Below, piece after piece: positions 1-10,969 of a stretch of 64,000 nt of DNA. Below the pieces are notes generated by a model. That model was not told the origin of the DNA, ran no database searches, and saw only the letters and a list, made by a program, of their open reading frames with translations. The translations under genes were made by a program, and so were the position numbers. This DNA is from Cystobacter fuscus DSM 2262. GTDB lineage: Bacteria; Myxococcota; Myxococcia; Myxococcales; Myxococcaceae. Position 1 is the first letter of the stretch; the number at the start of each line of letters is the position of its first letter. The DNA is taken from positions 62,001 to 126,000 of the forward strand of contig NZ_ANAH02000010.1 of the NCBI RefSeq assembly GCF_000335475.2, in the 5' to 3' direction.

Positions 1-645
1 TCCTCCACCTCGGGCGGGGAGGGCGTGGTGGTGCACATGTCCGCGCGCGACGTCACGCTCGAGGACAACGACGTGCGCGACAACGGCCGGGGCATCCAGA
101 TTGGCGGCGTCCGGGAGGGAGCTCCGCCCACCCACATCGTCCTGCGGCGCAACCGCGTGTTCGACGGGGTCAACTCGGACGGCAGCGAGGGCTCGGGCAT
201 CCGCATCGACACCGCCATCGACGTGAAGGTGGTGCACAACACCGTGTGGAACATGCCCACCTATGGACTGGTCGTGGGCAAGGGGGAGTCGGGCGCGAGC
301 GAGGACGTGGAGGTGCGCAACAACATCCTCGGGGGCTGCGCGGCCCTGGCGGTGCGGGTCGGCACGGAATGGAACGGCCTGTCCTTCGACGGCAACCTCT
401 ACTCCCCGCTCGGGGACGCGCCCACCTTCCGCAAGGACTCTCGCGACCAGGATCTCTCCACCTGGCAGGAGAGCACGGGCTGGGACGCCCATTCCGTGGA
501 GAAGGCTCCGGAATTCGTGGACGCCGAGGCGGGGGACTTCTGGTTGGCTTCTTCCTCGCCCGGCCGTGACGCCGGCCTGGCGGTGGGCGAGGACTGGTGC
601 GGCCGGGCTCCGGACATGGGCGCGCGGGAGTCCGACTGCCCCTGA
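1..645 (+). CDS. Right-handed parallel beta-helix protein, 5'-truncated by the window
   Basis: The frame is open from base 1 and ends at TGA 643-645, so the start lies upstream. The visible part has repeating short strands of the type 'VTLEDNDVRDNGRGIQIGG', 'VRNNILGGCAALAVRVG' and 'NLYSPLG', the Asn-rich rungs typical of NosD/pectate-lyase-like beta-helices. It ends in a 'APDMGARE' tail, common at the end of secreted myxobacterial beta-helix proteins. This fold usually binds or cleaves polysaccharide, but no catalytic residue can be assigned from the fragment. An export signal, if present, is outside the window. The following kinase gene starts 27 bases downstream on the same strand. Confidence 0.75.
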   Translation, partial: SSTSGGEGVVVHMSARDVTLEDNDVRDNGRGIQIGGVREGAPPTHIVLRRNRVFDGVNSDGSEGSGIRIDTAIDVKVVHNTVWNMPTYGLVVGKGESGASEDVEVRNNILGGCAALAVRVGTEWNGLSFDGNLYSPLGDAPTFRKDSRDQDLSTWQESTGWDAHSVEKAPEFVDAEAGDFWLASSSPGRDAGLAVGEDWCGRAPDMGARESDCP

Positions 646-672
646 GCCGGCGGCCGGGGTAGAGTCGGGGGC

Positions 673-2638
673 GTGTCCGTCCCCGAGTCCAGTCCTGGCG
701 TCATCCTGGTGCCCGCGGTCCTGGCCACGCGCGAGCCGCTGAGGCAAGCGGTGGCCCGGGCGGGTTTCCAGTGCGTGGAGGCCCCCGAGCGGGCCTCCCT
801 TGTCCTGGCGGATCTCACCCTGCCCGAGGCGCACGCCGCCCTCACCTCGCTGATCGCCACGCCCGTGGGGGCGGCGCTCTCCGTCGTGGTGTGGGTGGCG
901 CCGGGCGAGGAGGCCTTCTCCACCGTGGATTCGTTCCACCCCGAGGAGGTGATGACCTCCGGGGCGGGCTGCCATGAGGTCGCCTGGCGGCTGCGGCGCG
1001 CGATGAAGCACCAATACAAGCGCGAGGAGGTGCGGCGAAGGCAGCAGGACCTGGCGCTCCTGGTGGAGCTCACCGCGGACTACGCCGAGAGCCTCGATGT
1101 GGAGGCCCTGCTGCACGACGTCACCCGCCGGATCGCCGAGCGGCTTGGCGTGGGGCGCGCCACGCTGGTGATGTTGGACCGGGAGGGCCAGGGCGCGCGC
1201 GTGGTGGCCGCCAGCGATGCCTCGGGCCCGCAGGACGTTCCCATCGATCTGGAGCGCTACCCCGAGGTGCGCGAGGCGGCACGCACGGGCGAGCCCGTCG
1301 TCGTGGAGGACGCGCCGCACCATCCGCTGTTCGAGGGCGTGCAGGAGGAGCTGGCCGTGCGCGACATCCACACGCTCGTGGCGCTGCCGCTCATCATCAC
1401 GGGCGAGGTGCGCGGGGTGTTGCTGCTGCGCGCCCGGGGGAGCGACCGGCGCACCTTCGCTCCCCACGACATGGACTTCCTCAACACGGTGGCCCACTCC
1501 ACGGCGGTCGCCCTGCGCAACGCCTCGCTGCTCTTGTCGGTGCGCGGCAAGACGGAGCGCGAGATGTCCGCGCGCATCGCCGCCGAGGCCAAGGCCGCCT
1601 CGCTGGAGACCTACCACCTCTTCTTCGCCAACGTGCGCGAGGGCGTGGCCATCCTCGATGACCGGGCGTGCGTGCTCAGCCTCAACCCCGCGGGCGAGAC
1701 CATCCTGGAGACGTCCTCGGAGGCCGCCATGGGCCGTCACCTGGTGGACATCACCCAGCCGTTGGACGAGACGGTGCTGATGGAGCTGGTGACGGCGGCC
1801 CGGCGCGGCGAGTCCCGCTCGGATGTGGACATGATGGTGCGCCTGCCCGGGGGTCGTCGCCTCACCCTGTGCTTCTCCGCGGGGCCCCTGGAGGATGGGC
1901 GCCGGGCCATCATCCTCTCCTTCCGGGACGTCACCCAGGCGCGCCTGTTGGCCGACGAGCTGCACCACACCAAGGACTTCCTGGAGCGGCTCATCGACTC
2001 CTCAGTGGACGCCATCGTCGCCGCGGACATGCAGGGCCGCATCATCCTCTTCAACAAGGGGGCCGAGGCCATCTTCGGCTACACCGCCGCGCAGGCCCTG
2101 GGAGGACTCCACGTGGACCAGCTCTACCCGCAGGGGGTGTCGCGGCGCATCATGCGCCAGCTGCGCGGCCCGGACTTCGGCGGGCGGGGCCGGCTGGAGG
2201 TGTGCCGCCAGGAGGTCGTCAGCCGTACCGGGCAGCTCGTGCCGGTGAACATGACGGCCTCCATCGTCCACGAAGGCGGCCGCGAGGTGGCCAGCGTGGG
2301 CATCTTCACGGACCTGCGCGACCGCATGGCGCTCGAGCGCAAGCTGTCGGACGTGGAGACGCGCCTGGAGGAGAGCGAGAAGAACGCCGTCATCGTCGCG
2401 CTGGCGGGCACCACGGCGCACGAGCTCAACCAGCCCCTCACCTCGGTGATGGGCTACGCGGAGCTGCTCAAGCGCAAGCTCAAGGAGGAAGACGCCGCGT
2501 ACAAGCCGGTGGACATCATCTATCGCGAGGCGGAACGCATGGCGGAGATCGTCCGCAAGATAGGCCGCATCACCCGCTTCGAGACGAAAGCCTACATGGG
2601 GTCGCAGCAGATCCTGGACCTCGACAAGGCCAGCTCCA

Positions 2639-2649
<11 letters not shown>
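673..2649 (+). CDS. Sensor histidine kinase-like protein (GAF-PAS-PAS-HisKA) without ATPase domain
   Basis: The protein has 658 residues and starts at GTG. Residues about 8-115 look like a degenerate receiver domain. A GAF domain covers about 130-285, two PAS domains about 313-430 and 431-555, and a HisKA dimerisation helix about 570-650. The phospho-acceptor is H583 in 'TAHELNQPLTSVMGYAELL'. The protein stops about 75 residues after this His, with no N, G1 or G2 box, so it cannot bind ATP by the usual domain. No transmembrane segment is seen, so it should be cytosolic. Its last 11 bases overlap the next gene, a complete kinase, which implies coupled translation and perhaps trans-phosphorylation or heterodimers. 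The truncation is read directly; the partner role is inferred. Confidence 0.85.
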
Positions 2650-4552
<1,903 letters not shown>

Positions 4553-4562
4553 ACGCCTGTTC

Positions 4563-5417
4563 TCAGCCCTCGGGCTCGTCGTCCAGCTCGCGGGTGAACT
4601 CCTCGTTCGTGAGCAGCCCCTTGCGCGCCATGATGCGCATGAGGGCCCAGAACTTGCGTTCCAGCTCCTCCACCGGGTCCACCGCCGAGGCGTGCGCCTG
4701 GGGCTCGCCGAAGAGCGAGTCCAGCGCGGCGCTCACGTCCCCCGAGGGCGCGCGCCGGGCCGGGCCACGCCGGGTGCCGCGCCGCTTCTGCTCGCGCTCC
4801 TGGATGAGCTGCTCGAGCGAGACGCGGCGTGTCATCTCCCCCGGGGGCAGCTCCTCCTCGCCAACGATGATCTCGTCGGCCTCCGCCGTGATCTCCTCCT
4901 GGCCGAGGATGATCTCCTCCACGTCGTCCTCGTCCGCCAGGGGCAGGCCGGTGGAGGACGTGGTGCGAGCGGGGACGTCCGGGTGGTAGTAGCGCTGGAT
5001 GCAGGCGCGCACGGCCGACAGGGGCGCCACGCGCGGGCTCACCTTCATCCCCGTGGTGAACTCCATTTCTTGCAGGGCCGCGGAGTCGAGCGGATCCGCC
5101 ATGGCCACCATCAGCACGCGCTGCCCGCCCACGTTTTCCAGGGAAATGGGGAACAGGTCGTGCTGCTCGCAGAAGCGAGCGCGCAGCAGGTGGAGGGCGC
5201 TCCAGTCCGGGGCGCGGCCCGTCAGATCCATCACCGGCACGCCCAGGGCCTCGCTCAGCGCGTGCGCCAGGGTCTTCTCGGTGATCGCGCCTTGGGCCAC
5301 CAATGTGGCGCCCAACCGCTGCCGGGTGCGCTGTTGGGCCAGGAGCGCCGCGTCCAGTTGGGCCGTGCTGATCGCCCCCCGCTCCAGGAGCAACTCACCG
5401 ATCCGCTTTCGGGCCAT
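4563..5417 (-). CDS. MshEN/GspE N-terminal domain protein, possible c-di-GMP receptor
   Basis: This 284-residue cytosolic protein carries two tandem MshEN-type motifs, 'RIGELLLERGAISTAQLDAAL' shortened at residues 5-24 and 'RLGATLVAQGAITEKTLAHA' near 35-54. A GspE_N-like fold follows to about residue 150. The rest is an acidic linker (about 160-195) and a basic helical tail. No Walker A is present, so it is not a secretion ATPase. In other bacteria the MshEN motif binds cyclic di-GMP. The gene is divergent from a TolQ/TolR-type motor operon 306 bases away, and a regulatory role toward motility or secretion is plausible but unproven. The ATG at 5417 starts directly at the conserved region. Confidence 0.75.
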   Translation of the reverse strand: MARKRIGELLLERGAISTAQLDAALLAQQRTRQRLGATLVAQGAITEKTLAHALSEALGVPVMDLTGRAPDWSALHLLRARFCEQHDLFPISLENVGGQRVLMVAMADPLDSAALQEMEFTTGMKVSPRVAPLSAVRACIQRYYHPDVPARTTSSTGLPLADEDDVEEIILGQEEITAEADEIIVGEEELPPGEMTRRVSLEQLIQEREQKRRGTRRGPARRAPSGDVSAALDSLFGEPQAHASAVDPVEELERKFWALMRIMARKGLLTNEEFTRELDDEPEG

Positions 5418-5723
5418 GCGCGGCGCCTTAGTCGCACCTCACCCACCCAGTCAAGGGGACGACGCGGTGCATCAAAGACCGTCCGTCCGCCATGTGACCA
5501 GCCGTCCGGGCGAAGTTCCCTGCCAAAATTCCCGTGAGATTTCAGCAACTAAGGGAGCAGGCCGTGTCTTGACACACTTGAGGAGGCGTTCTTAAAGTCG
5601 GCCCCCAATTGATGCCAATGGCGGGCCAATGATCCACGCGGAAGTAGAGGTGGGGATCAGGGGCTCGGAATGGCAAGGCCCGTCACGCCGGGTCCGCATG
5701 TTTTTTGGAGGCAACAAGCAACT
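5418..5723. other. Divergent intergenic region, 306 bp
   Basis: This gap lies between the MshEN gene and the proton-channel operon. It is clearly more AT-rich than its surroundings and holds a sigma-70-like promoter (5569-5597) and the ribosome binding site GGAGG at 5707-5711. No small gene with a convincing start was found. Confidence 0.6.
5569..5597 (+). promoter_or_regulatory. Candidate sigma-70-type promoter of the aglRQS-like operon
   Basis: A perfect -35 hexamer TTGACA (5569-5574) is followed after 17 bases by TTAAAG (5592-5597), a weak -10. It lies about 125 bases upstream of the first channel gene in an AT-rich patch, so a long leader would result. Spacing and -35 are good; the -10 is poor. 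Confidence 0.4.
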
Positions 5724-6470
5724 ATGAACCTGGGCTTTGTGACGAATCTGACCATTCTTGCCAACGCCGGCGGCCATGGCGCTGAGCGCTCCTTCTTCGA
5801 GGAGGTCGCCAAGCGCTGGGAGGCCGGTCAGTGGGGTATGTACCCCATCGCCGTCTGCCTGGTGTTCGCTCTGGCCATCATGGTCGAGCGCGCCTTCGTG
5901 CTGTTCGGCAAGGCGTCCATCAACAAGGAGGCCTTCCTGCGCGGCCTCAAGAAGCACATCTACGCGGGTGATCTGGACAAGGCCATCAACTACGTGTCCG
6001 GCCAGAAGCAGACGCCGCTCACGCAGGTCATCAAGGCCGGCCTGATGAACGTGCCCAAGGGCGAGGAGGAGGTCCAGGCGGCGCTCGACGAGGCCAGCCT
6101 GCGCGAGACGCCCCGCATCGAGGCGCGCACCGGCTACCTGGCCATGCTCGGCAACGCGGCGATGCTCGCCGGTCTGCTCGGAACGGTGTCCGGTCTGATC
6201 GCCTGCTTCGAGGCGGTGGCCAACGTGAACCCGGCCGACAAGGCGACCATTCTCGCCAACGGCATCTCGGAAGCCATGAACTGCACGGGCTTCGGGCTGC
6301 TCACGGCCATCCCCGCCGTCGTCGCCTTCTCCATCCTCTCGGGTCGTGCCACGTCGATCGTCAACGACATCAACGAGACGAGCGTCGCGGTGCTCAACCT
6401 GATCGTCAACAATCGCGACAAGTTCAAGAACGCCACCGTGTCGGCGTCCGCGGGCCACGACGAGGAGTAA
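5724..6470 (+). CDS. aglR: MotA/TolQ/ExbB proton channel protein, likely AglR
   Basis: The ATG at 5724 is chosen over one 54 bases upstream because GGAGG (5707-5711) precedes it at normal spacing. The 248-residue product has the TolQ/ExbB layout: TM1 at about 40-62 ('MYPIAVCLVFALAIMVERAF'), a cytoplasmic loop, then TM2 (about 137-165, 'GNAAMLAGLLGTVSGLIACF') and TM3 (about 189-210). These form the proton pathway with a TolR/ExbD partner. One TolQ-type gene followed by two TolR-type genes matches the Myxococcus AglR-AglQ-AglS motor, which drives gliding at focal adhesions. Paralogous TolQ/TolR sets exist in myxobacteria, so the exact name is an inference. Confidence 0.85.
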   Translation: MNLGFVTNLTILANAGGHGAERSFFEEVAKRWEAGQWGMYPIAVCLVFALAIMVERAFVLFGKASINKEAFLRGLKKHIYAGDLDKAINYVSGQKQTPLTQVIKAGLMNVPKGEEEVQAALDEASLRETPRIEARTGYLAMLGNAAMLAGLLGTVSGLIACFEAVANVNPADKATILANGISEAMNCTGFGLLTAIPAVVAFSILSGRATSIVNDINETSVAVLNLIVNNRDKFKNATVSASAGHDEE

Positions 6471-6552
6471 TTCCTCGTTCCTGACGAAACCTGAACCCTG
6501 GGCGCGTTGTCGGTAGCTCTGCGACGCGCTCCGGAAAGGAAAGGAGAGCCCC

Positions 6553-7038
6553 ATGGCCGGCGGAATGGACCTGGGGGGAGGCAAAGGCAAGAAGTCGCTC
6601 GACGTTGCCATCAACCTCACCCCCTTTATCGATCTGATGGCGGTGACCATCAGCTTCCTCATCATGACGGCGGTCTGGACCCAGATCGGCCGTCTCCAGG
6701 TGGCACAGGCCGGAGGGCCTTCCACCGACGAGGAACAGAAGCAGGAAGAGCAGACCAAGACGGTTCAGCTCACGCTGTTCGTCACGCCCACCGAGCTGAA
6801 GCTGGTGGCGGATCAGAGTGAGTTCCCGTCGATCGAGGCCAAGCGCGGGGCCAACGGCAAGTTGGACCTGGCGCCGCTGCTCGCTCGTTTCAAGGAGCTC
6901 AAGTCGCAGTTCCCGGACCAGTCTGCCATCACGCTGCAGACCGAGGACAAGGTCCACTACGAAGACCTGGTGCGGATCATCGACCAGTGTATCGGCGCCG
7001 GCCTGCCCCAGGTCTCGGTGTCCGCCATCATGGGTTAG
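6553..7038 (+). CDS. aglQ: TolR/ExbD-family protein, likely AglQ
   Basis: A 161-residue protein with a short cytosolic N-terminus, a single membrane helix (about 24-45) and a periplasmic domain. The proton-carrying aspartate is D27 in 'NLTPFIDLMAVTISFLIM', nearly the same position as the essential Asp reported for M. xanthus AglQ. A GGAAAGGAAAGGAGAGCC-type leader gives a strong ribosome binding site before the ATG. It is the second gene of the TolQ-TolR-TolR operon (82-base gap upstream, 15 bases downstream). It should partner the TolQ protein to convert proton flow into motion. The family is clear; assignment as AglQ rests on operon order and the Asp position. Confidence 0.83.
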   Translation: MAGGMDLGGGKGKKSLDVAINLTPFIDLMAVTISFLIMTAVWTQIGRLQVAQAGGPSTDEEQKQEEQTKTVQLTLFVTPTELKLVADQSEFPSIEAKRGANGKLDLAPLLARFKELKSQFPDQSAITLQTEDKVHYEDLVRIIDQCIGAGLPQVSVSAIMG

Positions 7039-7053
7039 GAAGGCATCCACACC

Positions 7054-7638
7054 ATGGCCATCAAGGCTCCCGGTAAGCGCTACTGCAAACGGCTGCAACA
7101 CTCCAAGGTGTTCGGCCACGGCACGCACGGTCACAAGAGTGGCAACGCCGACGTGCTCATCACGCCCCTGGTCGACATGTTCGTGATCATCGTGCTCTTC
7201 CTCATCGCCAACTTCTCGGCGACGGGCGAGGTGCTGATGATGACCAAGGACATCCAGCTGCCCGAGGCGGTCAACGTCAAGGAAGTGGAGATGAACCCGG
7301 TGGTGATGGTGTCCGGGGAAGAGGTCTCCATCTCCGGCAACGTCGTGGGCCGCGTTCAGGATCTCGTCAAAGAGGAGTACCTCAACATTCCCGCCCTGGA
7401 GGAGAAGCTGCGGGACATGAAGAAGCAGTTCGAGGATCTCCACGCCATGGCCGAGGGCAACACCAACGCCTTCAAGGGTGACGTGAACATCCAGGCCCAC
7501 AAGGAAGTGGAGTTCGCCATCATCAAGCGGGTGATGTTCAGCTGCGCCAGCGCGGGCTACAACAACATCAACTTCGCCACCCTGCAGAAGGGCGAGGCGG
7601 GCGCCGCTGGCGAGCCCTCCGCCGCCGCCACGCCGTAA
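7054..7638 (+). CDS. aglS: TolR/ExbD-family protein, likely AglS
   Basis: The second TolR-type subunit, 194 residues. It has a longer basic and His-rich N-terminus (residues 1-30), a membrane helix about 34-56 with the conserved D41 in 'ADVLITPLVDMFVIIVLF', and a periplasmic domain of about 135 residues. The C-terminal tail is Ala/Gly/Pro-rich. It follows the first TolR gene by 15 bases, so the three genes form one transcription unit. In the AglRQS model both TolR-like proteins are needed to anchor and power the TolQ-like channel. Sequence divergence between the two TolR proteins indicates distinct roles, not recent duplication. Confidence 0.83.
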   Translation: MAIKAPGKRYCKRLQHSKVFGHGTHGHKSGNADVLITPLVDMFVIIVLFLIANFSATGEVLMMTKDIQLPEAVNVKEVEMNPVVMVSGEEVSISGNVVGRVQDLVKEEYLNIPALEEKLRDMKKQFEDLHAMAEGNTNAFKGDVNIQAHKEVEFAIIKRVMFSCASAGYNNINFATLQKGEAGAAGEPSAAATP

Positions 7639-7731
7639 TCGTCGTCCCTTCCGGGCCCCCGGGCCTGGAAACCACCCGCGCCCCGCGTCTCGGACTTGTC
7701 CGGACCGGGGCGTTGGTGTTTGCGGGAAGGT

Positions 7732-8409
7732 ATGTCCCACTCCCTTCGCGCCGCGCTCTTCGATCTGGACGGAACCCTGGTGGACTCGCTGCACGACATT
7801 GGCGCGGCGATGAACCATGCCCTGAGCACCCACGGCCTGCCCCCCCATCCGCTGCCGGCCTACCGGCACTTCGTGGGTGAGGGGGCCCAGGTGCTGGTGG
7901 CCCGGGCCGTCCCCGAGGCACACGCGCACGCGCGGGAGGCCGTGCTCGCCACCTACCGCGCCTTCTACGCCGAGCACATGTTGGATGAGACCCGGCCGTT
8001 CCCAGGCATCCTCCCCCTGCTCGAGTGCCTGGTGGGCGAGGGCGTGAAGCTGGCGGTGCTCAGCAACAAGCCCGACGCGGCCACCCGCCGGCTGGTGACG
8101 GAGCTCCTGCCCGGTGTGCGCTTCGCGGCCGTCTATGGTGAGCGCGCCGGGGTGCCCCGCAAGCCGGACCCCACGGCCGCGCTCGGCGTGGCGGCGGAGC
8201 TGGGCGTGGACCCGAGCGGGTGCGCCTTCATCGGCGACACGTCCGTGGACATGGACACCGCCCGGGCCGCGGGCATGTACGGCGTGGGCGTGACATGGGG
8301 CTTCCGCGACGAGGAGGAACTGCGGACCCACCAGGCCCGGGTGATCGCCCGCTCGGTGGAGGAACTGCTCCAGCACCTGCTGGCCCTGCCTCGCGCCCTT
8401 GCTTCCTGA
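7732..8409 (+). CDS. gph: HAD-family phosphatase, phosphoglycolate phosphatase-like
   Basis: A cytosolic HAD hydrolase of 225 residues from the ATG at 7732 (a TTG 36 bases upstream is possible). Motif I is 'FDLDGTLVDS' (D11 nucleophile, D13), motif II 'VLSNKP', motif III lysine in 'PRKPDP', motif IV 'FIGDTSVDMDTA'. A helical cap lies between motifs I and II, as in Gph/PGP enzymes that clear 2-phosphoglycolate. Substrate prediction within this subfamily is unreliable, so pyrophosphatase or another sugar phosphatase remains possible. It stands 94 bases downstream of the motor operon and may be transcribed with it. Confidence 0.8.
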   Translation: MSHSLRAALFDLDGTLVDSLHDIGAAMNHALSTHGLPPHPLPAYRHFVGEGAQVLVARAVPEAHAHAREAVLATYRAFYAEHMLDETRPFPGILPLLECLVGEGVKLAVLSNKPDAATRRLVTELLPGVRFAAVYGERAGVPRKPDPTAALGVAAELGVDPSGCAFIGDTSVDMDTARAAGMYGVGVTWGFRDEEELRTHQARVIARSVEELLQHLLALPRALAS

Positions 8410-8525
8410 GGGAGCGCGCCCGGGAATGTCTGTTCGGTAGGAGAACAGCCAGGACGGTGGACGTTTCCGCTGCACGGCGGGCCGGTTAACATGCCTCATC
8501 CACGCCGCTGAGAGCCGGGACGTGT

Positions 8526-10958
8526 GTGGGGGGCACCGCCATTCCGACGCAATCACAGCGCCTCGAGCATTTCCGTGTGGAAGGTTCGAGAGGATTCGCC
8601 GAAACGCTCGCGCTGGCGGTCGTGCATCTCGCGTCTTCCTGGCTCGGGATGACCCAGGCATCGCTCGTGGGCATCACCCACCCGGTGTGGCCTTCCCTGG
8701 GCGTGGCCCTCGCGGGCTTGTTTCTGTTGGGCCGCTCACGCTGGCCCGCCGTCTTCCTGGGCTCGCTGGGCGTCCAGCTGCTCGCGGGCTCCGCCTCCCC
8801 CGGCCTGGCGCTGATGCTTGCGGCGGGTCACACCCTGGAGGCGGTGCTGGGGGTGTGGCTGCTGCGGCACCTCGGCTTCTCCGCCAGGCAGGCACGTCTC
8901 CAGGACGTGGGCGTGCTCGCCTGCGCCGCGACGGCGGGCACCCTGGTGGGCCTCCCGTCGGGCGTGCTGTCGCTCGCATCCCGGACGTCCCTCTCCTGGG
9001 AAGCCGTGGGAGGGCTCGTCTGGCGGGGTTGGATGGAGAGCCTGCTGGGGATGTTGGGGGCCGGGGTGGCCTTGATGCTGCTCGCGCGGCGCAAGCCGGA
9101 GACGCTCTGGCGCGAGGGTCTGGCGCTCATGGGGCTGTTGCTGGGCGTGTGTCTGTGGTCCTTCAGCGTGGGCCTGCGGGGCTCCTCGCTCGTCTACGCG
9201 CAGGTGCTCGTGCTCTTTCCGCTCGGGGTGTGGGCGGCCCTGCGCTTCGGCTCACCGGGGGCGGCGCTCAGCCTGGTGCTGCTCGTGGCGGTGTCCATGG
9301 GCAACGCGCTCGTGGCCTCGGATGTTTTCGTGTCGGCGGAGGGGGCGCGCGTGGCGGGCCTGCTCGGGTTCAAGCTCTTGCTGGCGCTCGCCACCGGCGT
9401 CGGGCTGTTGTGGAGGGAGGTGCGCCGCGAACAGGGCGCGGCCAGGACGCAACTGGAGGCGTTGACCACCGCCGTGCGCAACGTGCGCGAGGGAGTGGTC
9501 ATCTGCGAGAAGCGCCCGGGAGAGGGGCCCCGGATCATCTTCCTCAACCCCTTCTTCCAGGAGATGTGCGGTTGGACGCAGGAGGAACTGGCGGGCCGCT
9601 CCCCGTGGGAGCTCTGCGCGGCGGCGCAGGACATCCAGCAGCGGGTGGAAGACACCTTGCGTGAGGAGGGTGACTTTCGTGGTGAAGTGGTGCTGATGCA
9701 CAAGGACGGCTCACGGCTGTTCAGCCAGATGCACCTGTCGCGCATCCCGAGCGGGGGCGGACAGGTCTCGTACGTCGTGGGCACCCACCATGATCTCACC
9801 GCGCAACGGCAGTTGCAGGAGAAGCTCGTCTCCGCGGGGCGGATCGCCGCGGTCGGCACCCTGGCGGCGGGTGTGGGCCATGAAATCAACAACCCACTGG
9901 CTTACCTTCTATTGAACCTGGAAGGCGTGGCGCGCAGCCTGCGGCAGGGGCCCGAGCACCTCGCCGAGGCACGCACCCGACTGGACTCCGTGCGCGAGGG
10001 CGCCGAGCGCATTCGCGTCATCGTGAGGGACCTGAAGGTCTTCAGTCGGCAGGAAGGAGAGGAGCGGGAAATGTTGGACGTCAACGCGGTAGTGGTTCCC
10101 GCGATGCGCATGGCGGCTCACGCGGTGCGAGCCCGGGCCCGGTTGGTGGAAGACTTCGGCTCACCTCCTCCGGTGCTCGGCTGCGAGGCCCGGCTCGGGC
10201 AGGTGCTGCTCAACCTGCTCGTCAACGCGCTGCAGGCCATCCCCGAGGGCAATCCCGAGCGGCACGAGGTGCGCGTGCGCACGGGGGGTGACGGCCTCGG
10301 CCGCGCCCTGGTGGAGGTGTCCGATACGGGCTGTGGGATGTCTCCCAGCGTGCTCTCGCGCATCTTCGAGCCGTTCTTCACCACCAAGCCCTCCGGCGAG
10401 GGCACGGGCCTGGGGCTCGCCATCTGTCAGCAGATCGTCCAGTCCCATGGCGGCGAGCTGCGGGTGCGCAGCGAGCTGGGCAAGGGCAGTGTCTTCACGC
10501 TCGTGCTGCCCGCCGCGACGCAGACGTCCGCCACGCCCTCCGAGCCCGAGCCGGCTGGTGCCGTGGCCGAGTCCGCTCCGCGCCGACGCATCCTCATCAT
10601 CGACGACGAGCCCCGCCTGGCCCAATCCATGCGCATGCTCATCGAGCCCTCGCACGACGTGGTCATCACCACTCGCGGCGCCGAGGCCCTGGCGTGGGTG
10701 AGCGCGGGGCAGCGCTTCGATCTGGTGTTGTGTGACTTGCAGATGCCGGGGACGACCGGGATGGACGTCTACTCGCACCTGCGCGCGCACGCGCCGGAGC
10801 TGCTCGAGCGGCTCGTCTTCATCTCCGGCGGGGCCTACACCCAGGCCATGCGCGACTTCGTGCGCACGGTGCGCAACCGCGTCCTGGAGAAGCCCGTGCG
10901 GCCCAACGAGTTGCTGGCCACCATCGACGAGGCGCTCGCCACCTCGTCCGCGGCCTAG
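8526..10958 (+). CDS. Hybrid sensor histidine kinase with MASE1 membrane domain
   Basis: A membrane-bound hybrid kinase of 810 residues starting at GTG. Residues about 20-300 form an eight-helix MASE1 sensor ('THPVWPSLGVALAGLFLLGR' at its front). PAS follows (about 308-425), then HisKA with H452 in 'GVGHEINNPLAYLLLNLEG' and HATPase_c ('LLNLLVNALQAI', 'VSDTGCGMSP', 'GTGLGLAI'). The C-terminal receiver (about 685-805) has 'ILIIDDE' and phospho-acceptor D737 in 'LVLCDLQMPG', with the conserved Lys in 'LEKPVRP'. No output domain is attached, so phosphate is probably passed on through a phosphotransfer protein. Signal unknown. It ends 11 bases from a convergent gene. Confidence 0.9.
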   Translation: MGGTAIPTQSQRLEHFRVEGSRGFAETLALAVVHLASSWLGMTQASLVGITHPVWPSLGVALAGLFLLGRSRWPAVFLGSLGVQLLAGSASPGLALMLAAGHTLEAVLGVWLLRHLGFSARQARLQDVGVLACAATAGTLVGLPSGVLSLASRTSLSWEAVGGLVWRGWMESLLGMLGAGVALMLLARRKPETLWREGLALMGLLLGVCLWSFSVGLRGSSLVYAQVLVLFPLGVWAALRFGSPGAALSLVLLVAVSMGNALVASDVFVSAEGARVAGLLGFKLLLALATGVGLLWREVRREQGAARTQLEALTTAVRNVREGVVICEKRPGEGPRIIFLNPFFQEMCGWTQEELAGRSPWELCAAAQDIQQRVEDTLREEGDFRGEVVLMHKDGSRLFSQMHLSRIPSGGGQVSYVVGTHHDLTAQRQLQEKLVSAGRIAAVGTLAAGVGHEINNPLAYLLLNLEGVARSLRQGPEHLAEARTRLDSVREGAERIRVIVRDLKVFSRQEGEEREMLDVNAVVVPAMRMAAHAVRARARLVEDFGSPPPVLGCEARLGQVLLNLLVNALQAIPEGNPERHEVRVRTGGDGLGRALVEVSDTGCGMSPSVLSRIFEPFFTTKPSGEGTGLGLAICQQIVQSHGGELRVRSELGKGSVFTLVLPAATQTSATPSEPEPAGAVAESAPRRRILIIDDEPRLAQSMRMLIEPSHDVVITTRGAEALAWVSAGQRFDLVLCDLQMPGTTGMDVYSHLRAHAPELLERLVFISGGAYTQAMRDFVRTVRNRVLEKPVRPNELLATIDEALATSSAA

Positions 10959-10969
10959 CGCGGCTCAGC

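Noticed and set aside
5670-5723. Upstream ATG giving an 18-residue longer TolQ protein
   Set aside because: The extra residues are not family-like and no ribosome site precedes it, whereas GGAGG precedes ATG 5724.
8430-8448. Inverted repeat CTGTTC-N7-GAACAG before the MASE1 kinase, like a LexA box
   Set aside because: The spacing CTGT-N11-ACAG does not fit the CTGT-N8-ACAG box, and the downstream gene is not an SOS gene.
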